In this document: in pieces, positions 47,101 through 59,100 of the stretch
Layout: every line of letters begins with the position of its first letter
How positions within the stretch are numbered: the first letter of the stretch is position 1
NCBI RefSeq assembly: GCF_037975245.1
Contig: NC_092577.1
Location: 9,647,013 to 9,711,012, forward strand
From: Apostichopus japonicus
Taxonomy: Eukaryota > Echinodermata > Holothuroidea > Aspidochirotida > Stichopodidae
Direction of reading: 5' to 3'
Length of the DNA stretch: 64,000 nucleotides
The notes under the pieces: generated by a model
Told to the model about the DNA's origin: nothing
What the model saw: the letters and a program-made list of their open reading frames with translations, nothing else
Databases searched by the model: none
Program-made: the position numbers and the translations under genes

Positions 47101-50100
47101 CAATGGGGTTTGAATGTAAAACACCTGTGTGTGTGCATGTGCATTAATCTTTGTATATAAAAATCGTTTTGAGAACCCGCGTTCCATAACTGAATTTGCA
47201 CTGAAATCTTAGTTATTTTACACCAAGCAGAGCAAGGAAATATTCGTGTTTATGGCTCCCCTGCTGCTCCTTAGTATGGTTACCGTGTTAGTGTATATAT
47301 AAAAAAATGTGTCAGAAAAGAAATGTTCTGTGACACAACCCACCAATGTGAACTGCATGCCAAACTTCAAGAATAACAATATAATAATAATCATACTCAT
47401 AATAATTATCAGTTATTTTTACGACGCTTAAGCGACCACAAATGTGCTGAGAAACCCACAAGATTTTATGGTTTAAAACTTACACCTCCGGTGGCTTCCA
47501 ATTCAACATTTTTTTAGACTCAAGTTTGGAATCTTTTTAATTTAGAAAGTCATTTCAGCTGGGAAAACCGTAGATTGCTCTTGGACAATAACTCACCTTA
47601 CTATGACCCGGCCGGGTATCGGACCCGGGTACTCCTGATTGCTAAGCCTCATTGCTTCAAATGCCACCACATCGATCCACTCGGCCACAGCACCGATTAT
47701 ATGATGATGATAATAATGACTTAAAGCAACAGATTTATGTTTAAAGTAGACATTTTCTGTTTTAGTTTCTGTTTCTGTTTTTCAATTTCTGTTTTAATGT
47801 AGACAGAACTTGAGCAAGTGACAAACGTTAGACGGGCGCCCTCACATCGTAGTGCTAGTATATAATTTAGTTTAAAATCTTGCGATTACAGTGAATTACC
47901 GATGGATTAATTTGATCGTGTTCGAAATCACTGTCATTGATAATACGTTTAACGTGCGTAGAATGATACGCTACGTTTCTATAACATGTCACTCGTATAT
48001 AATGTGTGATGTCATCATTACGTGATAGACTTGGAAATATTTCCTAATTCTTGTACAAATTATTTATCTTAATCAAGACTAAAATAGACAATCCTAACAT
48101 ATTTAATCGGTTATTCGTCACCCCCTACCGCGCCTCGCTATCCTCCTACCCTCCAACTCGCGCCAATACGGTTAGATCAACATTCTGGGGGAGGGGGCGG
48201 TTACATTCTGGGGGAGGGGGACGGTTAGATCAACATTCTGGGGGAGGGGGAAGGCATTAAAATGAAAGAGATGGAAGTGAGAAGTGTATCATTGTAGGTG
48301 TAAAATACACAAGGGCGTAGGAACCGGGGGGCTGGGGGGCGTTAGCCCCCCAGTGAAAAATATGGGGGGCGGAAGTATCATTCCGCCCCCTCCCCCGCTC
48401 AGCAAGTCAGAAAACCCCTTTTTCATTTCCAAATCAGAAAAAAATCTCATTTGGAGCACCAAATTGCATCTAAGGCCAGGTGAAAATGCAAAATTATTTA
48501 CAAAATGGAGTGGGTGTTGAAGTGTGCTATATTGCACCAAATTGCATCTGAGGCCAACTGGAAATGCAAAAAAAAATCCAAAGGGGGAGGGGGACCCCCC
48601 TCCCCTTAGACCCCTCCCCCAGGCCGGCCATTAGTCTTCAGCCCCCCCCCCCACTCAAAAGTACCTTCCTACGCCACTGAAAATACATATGTCTACCTCC
48701 CTCTTTTTTATCTTGCTCAAAAAGGAGACGTTTCCGCTCAGATGCCGCAATGCGGGTTAGCTGCCGATAACCCACATGGAATAGCTAGAGTAGTTGGAGG
48801 AGACGATGCTCAAGCAGACTCCTGGCCATGGATGGCGTCACTGAGAGGAAACGGCAGACATGTTTGTGGAGCCACTCTTATCTCCCGTCAATGGGCCATT
48901 ACTGCAGCACATTGTGTGTAAGTATTAGTGGAGCTCCTCCTAAAACGATGGAGGTATGAAGCAAGTAAATCAATTAAAGACATTGAAGACTCGCCCCAAA
49001 CCGCGTGCCGCCCTCTTCCAAAAAAAACTTTCCGTTGCTTGCAAGTGAGGTTTTTTCTTGTCGCTACAAATTCAGAGAGTAATGAAACATGATACCATGT
49101 TATAGTTTATTTGGACCTGAGATGTCCATCGCTGCCATGTACACTGTGTTGTGGGTATTGACCGCAGCTGCATGTATTGCCTGTACACTAGTGCCTAATT
49201 AGTCTTCACTCCCTTTAAGGTGTCTTTTAGTTTGCTCAAGCGTGACAGTTTTTGTGTGTGCTCATTTAGTAGGGAGTGATTTACCTTACCAAAGCATCAC
49301 CAAAGCCGCTTGGATGCTAATCAGATTTGGGTTGTGAGGAGGGAGGGAGGGAAGGAGGGGGAAGGATGGAGGAAGGGAGGGAGGGACATAAAGTTGAGTG
49401 ATGTCCGTACTGGGGATGTGTCTGGGAGAGAATTTTGTAGAGGTGAGGGGTGTTCCATCCCCTTCGAAAATGTTTTGCATATAGGGGGATGCTTACCCTT
49501 TGTAAAATGGTGCCTACATTTTAACTACATTGATGTACAAGTTTAAACGTTGCCAGTGTACAGGATTTTGCCTGCGTTATTTATAGCATATCAGCTGCTT
49601 TGAAACTAAACGCTCATCCTCTGATCCCACACCTCACCGTTGCTATATACAGCCCAAGAGACAGATGTTAAATCTTGTTATCTATAACCCACACAGAGCA
49701 GCGGGTGTATTTAAACCGCAGAAAGTAAAGAGAAATTTGCCCAATTTGATCCGCTATCAGCATTGCCTTTAACACTGATTATCTGTTTTCTCTCCCTCCT
49801 TTTTTGATGGGGGGGGGGGAGCAGGGGAGACCATTTTACTGATATACCCAAATATTCAATATCCAAAACAGAGCATCAGATTTATTTAAAAGACATAATG
49901 TATACAACGTGCTAATGCCGACACGTCTTTGCATGAATAAGAAAAAAACATATTCTGCATGTTATATGCAGATCCATAATTTTACAAATAATATGTTAAT
50001 TCTTAGTTCATCTATCCCTTTGTTTTAATTTGGTTTTCTTTCCTTTTTTTTCTTCTTCTTCTTTTTATCAGCGGTTACTTTAATTCCATCGTTCTCGGTG

Positions 50101-53100
50101 ATTTGCTGCTGGATACGGAATCTACTTTCCACGAGGAACATGCCATAGATATCTTTGTTCATCCAGAATACAACTCGGTATCGTCTGAGAATGATATTGC
50201 CATTCTCCGTCTCAAGACCAATGCAACGTTTTCCGATTCCATCCAGCCAGCTTGTCTTGCGACCTCTACCACTGAAACCAGTACATACAGCAACTGTTGG
50301 GTAACCGGGTGGGGCGATCTCATTGAAGGAGGAGGTAAGACAACTGGGGTGTTAGACAAGGCCGAAAACGGAAAGGGATCCCTGATCCCAAAGTTTGAAT
50401 CCTAATTAATGGTATACATTTCTACGACATGTTTAAGTTTCAACAATTACATAATACATATATATATGGATAGATATATAGATTAAGATGGATTAATATG
50501 TATATATGCTTTTGCATATGTGGTTACGCGTATATAATGTGTGTGTGTGTGTGTAAAGTGAGACTAGTTGTCGCATGAATATTTTAGCAGCACTTGATGT
50601 TTATCATCGCGACACATATAGCCCTAACTCAATTACATCGTAGGTGTGAAGCTATCCTCGGGCCACACGGGACGATGATCAAGTGAGGTATACAGCCCGG
50701 TCCCGGGACAATTAGAGTACCCACGAAGATATGGCCATGCCCGAAAACTATATATATACGGTTCTAGAAATCTTTTTATAGTATCGCCTGCTGTGTACAT
50801 GAGAATCTGAGCTGAGGGCTCTGTGTAATATTGCATGGTAATGGTTACACAGCTTGTGTACATCAATCCTCGCTTGTCTGTAGTCCTCTGATCTAGCCTA
50901 GCCTAAGAACCGGTTACATTCTTGCACTGCGCCCCCCAATAAACCTCTCTAAGGCCACTGTTTCTTCCTTCCAAATCTACCATTCAAAAGTATATATACA
51001 CTAGTGTTTCGGAAACACAATTGTATAGACTTCTGAATGGAAACACTGTTTCTACATGATTTTCACCTTTGTGTCACGCCTGGTTTAGCATTCTCAATGG
51101 GCTATTTTGAAATCGTTGAAAACTTTACTTCATTTAGTATCTGCTACAACGAATCACTGCTTAAGTATTCTTGAATTTCCATTTTTTTTTTTTTTTTTTT
51201 TTTTTGCCGCTTCAGGATTTCAGCTCATATACCACCTTTTTGGGATAGAAAGCAGTTAAATGATAGTTTGACTATATATATAATAATAGAAGAAAAAAAA
51301 CAGACAAAAACATATTTTCTGATAATTTGCTATTAAATCTCTTACAGGGTCTGCCCCTAACACGTTGCAAGAAGCTGCCGTAGATCTGTTCACAGACCAA
51401 GAGTGCTCGGGATTCTATGGAGGTGGTTATTATGCTGACGTCATGATTTGTGCTGGAAAAGCAGCTGGCGGGGTAGATACATGTCAGGTAAAAACCGATA
51501 CTAAAAGCTACTCGGTCACGTGATACGTGCTACGTGTCACGTGACTATTTAATGCACCACTTCAGTTCATTTATTGGTGACGAAATAAAACATTGTGAAG
51601 AGTTCAATACTGACACTCTTTAATTTAAACGCGGATCTGACTTAAGTGGTTAGTCCAAATGGAAATTACATTTGACAGGTAAAAAGAGTAACATTTTTTT
51701 TTCAAAACATCTTGGTGAAATTTTGGATTCGATTGTAATGTACAGTTCGTTCTCAACAACAGTTGACACGTTTTGTAGCCACAAGTGAATATATGGTTAA
51801 CGGGTACAATGTCAAAGGAGCATATTAACATGTTTTTTTTTTCTTCTTATATCTTTATCTTAAATTTAATTACAATTTTCTACTTCAAACTTGGGAAGTA
51901 TATCGGTGAATGGACATACTGCCCTCATTGGTGGTGTTTTGTGAACTTCATATCCCCTAAGGTTAAGTTGGGACTCTATCCAAACCAATATCAAAACAAA
52001 GTCAAACAAAAGGCCAAGGTCAAAGCAAGGTCAAAGCGAAGGTCAAACCAAACAGTTTGTTACCAGTGTGCAACTATGGATATCGTACCTATTTGCCAAA
52101 GGTTACACATATTATACACAAACTCTTGCGATTTCAATTATCATTTAAGCCTTGCACGGTAATCCGGTTTAAGTACCGAAACCGGTTTTTCCCGACCGAA
52201 TTTCGGTACTATTTTTTATTTTAAGAAAACCGAAAAACCGGAAAAAAAAAACGAAATGTGAATTGCAAATACTGAAAAAAAAATTAAAGCTTCCATCCAT
52301 CAATTGTACACTTTGGTTTCTCCTATTTACTGTTCTTTTCGCAATATGAAAGTAAATTGCGACAAGAGAAAGCTTTTTCTGATAGACGATATTGTCAGCT
52401 ACGATCGGCACACGCCATATACCAGTGCTGAGTGCGGAAAGCTAGACCTAAAATTAGGCTATGCAGCCCTTATATGCGTGAATCAGTTAGATGACCTTGT
52501 TGTATTGAACTGACCTTGGTGGCCAATGTCAGTAGTTGTGAGAAGTACACACTCAAATGACGAGATGCAGTTCACAATAAATTGTTATATCCAACGTGTT
52601 TGTCCTCTTTGTGTTGTTCTTATTATTTAACTTCAATTTAACAGTAGAGAGTATCGAGAAAATCTTTTCAAACACATTGATCACAGCTCGTGTTCAAAAA
52701 AATGAACGTTAAAACTTGAAAGGTACATTGCGAAATCCACAATACCATACGACATGTACAGCCGCAGGGGGGGGGGGCTCTGTTAGTTTAACAACTTAGA
52801 TGCAACAAGTAAAATTAGACCAATCACAGGGGGGGCTCTGTGAGTTTAACAACTAAGATGCAACAAGTAACATTAAACCAATCACAGTCTATTATTCACA
52901 AGATACACCTGGCGTCAGGCTTGAGTCAGGGGAATATAAGGGAGTATAAATGTTGCATACGTGGCTGGAAATTACAGATGTTGCTGTTGTACGCTAAAAG
53001 ATTTTATTTTCTTTGTAAGTTTCCTTTCAACATTTCTTCTTATCAGTTATCAGACAAGGCGTCTCTCAGTTGGTTTTTCTTTTACGTTGATGAACACCTG

Positions 53101-56100
53101 TTTCCAACTTTTACGTAAACAATTTATATTCTTTGTACGGAAGCGTAGAAAGGACATTGCATTAACGAGTTACCAACTTGACAAAACGACAATTATCTGC
53201 AAATTGACGAGTTGACGAGATGGTAACGTAACAAAATTCAGAAAATGGACGTTTTGACGAGATAACGGGTCTCGTCAATGAATCAATTTTCTGCAAATTG
53301 ACGAGTTGCACACTTACTACCATCTCGACAAAATGACAAAATTCAGAAAGTTGACGTTTTGACGAGATAACGGATCTCGACAATGAATCAATTTTCTGCA
53401 AATTGACGAGTTGCACACTTACTACCATCTCGAGAAAATGACAACATTCAGAAAATTGACGTCATTGCAATGTCCCTTCTACGCTTCTGTATCTTTGCAG
53501 ACCGAATCCCCACTTTTGCCAGCGATATTTTTTCAACTTGTACTTGAAAGGATAGACGGTAAATTTCCCACACTCCTTGAAGAGAAATTTATTTTACCGC
53601 TAAGAGACCACCCGCGAACATGGCTAGAGCCTCGTGCAATTTGGTACTTTCGAACACTTTGTCAGCCACTACTGAATATATTGGACCAATCATATTGTAA
53701 AGCTTTTTTTTTTTACGATCTCCAATTGGTCATAATGGGGTTTACGGTCGGCCCTCATCTCCGAAAATATAACATATAATATAACATGAACGTGATGTTT
53801 TTTTGTTTTTTTTTCTGAACACGAATTTAAACTTCGTGAAGTACAGTAAACACAAGACAAAAGATACATGTACGTGATGTTAAAACTTTAAGAAAACATT
53901 TCACTAACACATTTCTTTTCGACATTTTTACTTCAGTTTAGTTAACGTGGGAAATCAAATGAGAGTCATGAAGGCAGTCACATTTCTTGAATTTATACTC
54001 CTTATTTTTTACCCTTTACTGTGAACGAACTAGACTTGGACTGCTGTTGGTAAAGCATCAAAAATACGCATCTTAGCGATCGCGACACCTCCGTTAGAGA
54101 TTTGGATGTTTTTCAATGCAATTTGGGAGGGGAAAAAACGGTTTTTGAGCCAGATTCGGTTTATTGCTAGAGAAAAGCCGGTTGTAAGTTTTCACGAAAG
54201 CGTGCAATCATTCATATTATATCTCGAGAAAATGCCATGTAAGAAATGGATGCAAATTTCACGGCAGTATATATACTAAGAATGTTTGCCTGTCATCCGT
54301 CACGTATATAGTTTACTTTAGACTAACCTTCCAAAGCAGGAGTAGGGGTTTGACGGGGTTTCAAGAATCATGATATAAATGCATACACAATGATACCTAT
54401 TGAAGCATATTCACTGAAGCCAGTATGTGAAACATATTTATAAAAGCAAACGTACTGAAGCATATATACGTGTTGAAACATCGGTACTGAAGCATATGTA
54501 TTGAAGCACAGTCGTGAAGCAAACACACGAAACATACACATGAATCATACGTATTGAAACATACCTAAGTATTGAAGCATACGTACTGAAGCATATACAA
54601 GAAGCTTACGTATTATGGAATACGTTTTGAAACATACGTATTGAAGCATACGTATTGAAGCATACGTATTGAGACATCCTTATTTAAGCATACGTATTGA
54701 AGCATAAGTACTGAAGCATACACAAGAAGCATACGTGTTGAAGCAAACGTACTGCAGCATAAGTATTGAAACATACGTATTGAAACATACTTATTGAAGC
54801 ATACGTTTTGCAGCATAATGTACTGAAGCATACAATTGAAGTATACGTATTATGGAAATAAGTGTTGAAGCATATGTTCTGAAGCATACGTATTGGAGCA
54901 TACGCACTGAAGCATACACAAAACGCGTTCGTACTATGGAATACGTGTTGAAACATACATACTGAAGCATACGTAATGATGCACAGTTGTGAAGCATACA
55001 CACGAAACATACTCATGAAGCATATGTATTGGAGCATAGTCATGAAGCATACATATTGAAACATGTTCATGAAGGGTATGCATTTCAGGCATACATATGA
55101 GGAATACGTACGAATCTTGTACATGTAGCAAACGTAAGGAAAAGAAAGACATGCTAAGCCAAGAACAGTAATCTATTTGCATTGCCATAAAACAAAATGT
55201 TCCCAAAGTATAGGAAAAGTGAAGAAATGTGTATTAGGGACATTACTAAAGTATGCGTTAATTACGATATTTATAATTTTGATATAAAAGTACCCATTTA
55301 TATAGAAAATTTTTAAACCGGAAATAAATTGGTCCCATGTCAATGGTGAAACTAGCTCAAATCAAATCATCCCATGGCAGCGGATAAGTTTCGAAAAATT
55401 GATGGCGCTATATCTCATTAGATAATGAAATAATTCTATCATACTACTTGATGGAAAGTCAACTCACTTTTATATTCAAGTTAGGTTACAGAAACAATGA
55501 ATCTTTCGGGGATTTACCTGTTTTCCTTTGTTTTATTTTTTCGCTGATTGGCAGGGGGATAGTGGCGGACCCCTCGTTTGCGAAAACTCTGGTGTTTGGG
55601 ATCTACTCGGTGTGACGTCATTCGGTGACGGTTGCGCAAGACCAAATAAACCCGGCGTGTACAGTCGAATATCGAGCTACACGGATTATGTCAGTGAAAC
55701 AATAAGCAAAGGTGAGGTATAGGACCATCTTACTCGAGTTGTTGTCCTCTGACATTAATAGCAACTCAGTTTTTTTTTATAGATCTCTTCGTTGCAAAAG
55801 GGTATAGAGCTCGTTGTGGTCAAGTGTTTAAGGCAGTGGACTGGTAATCTAAGGATTACAGGTTCGAGCCCTGGCCAGATCATTACGTTGTTTCCTTAGC
55901 CAAGGCACTTTATCTCCACTGCCTCTTTTCACCCAGGTGTATAAATGGAGTCCTGTGAGATAAACTGGCAGCTGGGCGCTGTTTAGCTGCTACCATGTGA
56001 AGGGATTGTCTCTATGTTTGACAGGTTATCGTTGAGCAGGGTAATATTGTTATGCACCTTGAGCACCGGCGTTATCGGTGGATATATGTCTGCGCTTTAT

Positions 56101-59100
56101 AAGTATTATTTTATTATATTATTATTAATATAACGCTATACAATGTTAATTTCACATGGATTGTTCAGTAACTTTTGGAAGACATCCGATGATTTTTTTT
56201 GCCCGATAACAATCGAAGCTAGTAAAAGTCCTGAGATCATCATCACGTGGTGCAACGTCATGAAATAGTCACAAATGGCTTCGATTAATATATATATCAT
56301 ATAAGGCTTGAACTTGGACTTTTAATACGTTCTACGAAACTACGAAAATATTACGTAATCATTCTGTAGTCATGTGTGTACCATCAATGATGTTAGAAAA
56401 TCTTTCCAAAAAAAAAACACTTTTGGAGGTAGTCAACATTCTTTTGTGTATTAAAGCAGCAAATTAACCTCAAAAATATATTGAAAATAAAAACAAAACA
56501 CTATGTTGTAAAGTTACAAGAATTGCTTTAGCATGCTGCGATAGTTGTACTTAAAATCTTTATAAATTTAAACCCCAGTAAAGAACACATGCTGATAATT
56601 TAATTCCATTTGATCGTAGTAGTATAGCTTTATCAAAGTGCATAATAAACACTGTTAAATATACCTCATTCCTCTCTTACCTGTCACTATGTAACATACG
56701 CACTTCATATCTACCTCAGTAACCCAAACAAACTGCGCCACCACTGACCCACTTCCGGTTTTAAGCCATGTCCCGCTGTTCTTAGCGAAGCATAACATTC
56801 TGAAATTTTATACCTATCAAAAATATTTGGATCTCATCCATATGGATCTGCTGAAAGAACGTTTACTTTCTTGCCTGACCATTTATAGCTGTCACCTTAT
56901 AGCTATAAGCCTAGATGAATTATACAAACAGAATACCTTAATTTGCCCATGATTTCAATTCACACAAATATGAACAAGGTTTTTATCGACAAATGGTTGG
57001 TCAGGTATTTTTATTTATATAAAATTTCATTTCCAGAATATATCGAATGTCCCGGTGGTGAATCTATTTACGTGAAAGGGGATGACGAGTGTGATATCGT
57101 AGCTACCTGTGTTCTCGATGGTGCAGATGAAGCTAATTGTCGTAAGGAAAATATTGCTTTTTCTCCTTCGAACCTCCCTGTATCCCTCCCCTTACCCCTC
57201 CCCCCTCCACCCCTTCCTCCTCAGTTTGCGGAGAGCCGTAGAGTGCTTCATTTCGTTAATACGGAGTGCCGCTTTCTTTGTTCTTTCCCTTCTGTTTTTT
57301 TCTCGTTTTTTTTGGGGGGGGGGGGAGGGTATTTGTATAATTAAAGCGTTCCTTTTTTTGAAAAACTGTTCTTTTGTTGCAAAGATTTGAAACAAGTGAA
57401 ATGAAAATGTTCTCTTTCGTTGAAATTCAAATACTGGGATATTTTGGCATGGAGTTATTTTCTTTATTTCGATGGGTGGGAGGGGAACTGGGGTTGTTGA
57501 GATACACTTGTGGTTTGCCTCTTTAAATCAAAGCTAAATGTCCCACTACCTCTCGTAGTTTGTACTCCCTACCCCCCCCCCCTCCTCCAGACCGCTACCT
57601 TTTCCCGATTGAATCCTCTTCTGCCGACCTGAGCCTATACCACCGTTGCAATCCCATCTTCTTCTGATGATAAACAACAAGATAAAAAAAACTCCATAAG
57701 AGTTTCTTTTCTCTTGATATGTGGATATCATAAGGAAACGGCAATGATTACTTTTCAGTTACTCGGTTTATTAAATGTTGAGGGGTTAATTTCACATCTA
57801 TATAACTGTACAATTTAATTGATCTTTTTTTTTCACTTTTCTGTATTTATTCCACAATCAGCCGGACTCGTGGACGTTCTTGATATCACATCGCCATCTT
57901 ACCCATCACAGTACCCCAACAACCGAGACGTTATTATGTTGTTTCAAGCAGAAGATACATCCGTCGACCTTAGACTCCATTTTGTAGACTTTGACCTCGA
58001 GTCCGGTTATGATTATGTAAGCGTTGGTTCCGGTTGGGATGCTTTTGAAGAATCGTCTATCTTACTCAGAGAATCTGGTAACGAAATACCGGCAGATGTG
58101 GTTAGCCAAGGTTATCGAATGTGGTTGCGGTTTACATCGGACAATAGTATCACTAAGCGAGGGTTTTCAGCCAAAGTTTCGATCGACGGAGAAGAAGGAG
58201 GTAAGTCTATTGACAATGTATTTGGATAATACCGGGTAGTTCTTGTCTTCACTATTGGCTTACCTGTCTTCAAACAATTTATGTACTCCAAACTACCTTC
58301 AGGGAATATTCCGGTAACTGAATTTAAAAAAAAACCTTGATAGGTATCTGCATATTTAAGTCAAAACCTTATCTTCGAAGCAGTGTTTTTTTAGGAGGGA
58401 TGGGGGTGCGTGCGTGTGGGTGGGTGGGAGTTAAAGGCATTGAAGACTCGCCCCAAACCGCGTGCGGCCATCTGAAAAGGTTAACTTTCTGTCGCTTGCA
58501 AGTGACGTTTTGTTCGTGTCGCTAAAAAATGCAGACAGTAATACCTTGTTATCTTTAGCTGGACCTGAGATGTCCATCGCTGTGTCGTTTATACACTGTG
58601 CTGTGGGTATTGACTGCAGCTGCATGTACTGACTGTACACTAGTGTCTAATTACCGACGTAGCAAGCGGTGTGTGTATTTTCTGGGATCGATGGTGGTGT
58701 CTAACACTTCTGTTACACCTCATTCGAAACTAGGTCAGATTACCGGCATTAGACGTTTCTTTTTGCGCGAGTCTTCACACCCTTTAATGTATCATTTCTT
58801 TTCAAATTTGGTGGTATTGTATCATCACGGCAATTCAGCTGGAAATGGCTTTTACTTTCTTTGTAATATTTCAATCATTTCATATAGGAAATGTGACTTC
58901 TTTTTTTTCTGAAAAAAACAATTACATTTAGATAATGTTATATCATCACAGACTAACACATTTTGATCAACACTCTATATAAGAATCAATAGTTTAGCCA
59001 GTCAAAATATGTTGCAAAATAATTGCGATAGGGTTTGGGGTGAAGGGTGGGATCTGTCTTGCAAATTCGGACGTGAATACAGTTTGAATGCCTCCTAAGA

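Larger units (their letters stand above)
44183..48724 (+). other. Protease intron 1
   Basis: 4.5 kb without a supported exon. It contains hAT-like elements at 45484-46321 and 48310-48679, a SINE at 47408-47697, and C or G runs at 44460-44470, 46291-46305 and 47037-47056. Confidence 0.8.
51488..55554 (+). other. Protease intron 4
   Basis: 4.1 kb without exons. It contains a 58-bp direct duplication, a 106-bp tandem repeat and a long minisatellite (listed separately). 52150-52260 has an AAACCGGTTTTT/CCGAAAACCGG-type inverted sequence typical of repeat families. Confidence 0.75.

Noticed and set aside
54613-55206. Minus-strand open frames rich in YVCFNTYAS-like repeats
   Set aside because: Read-through of the 13-15 base minisatellite within a protease intron.
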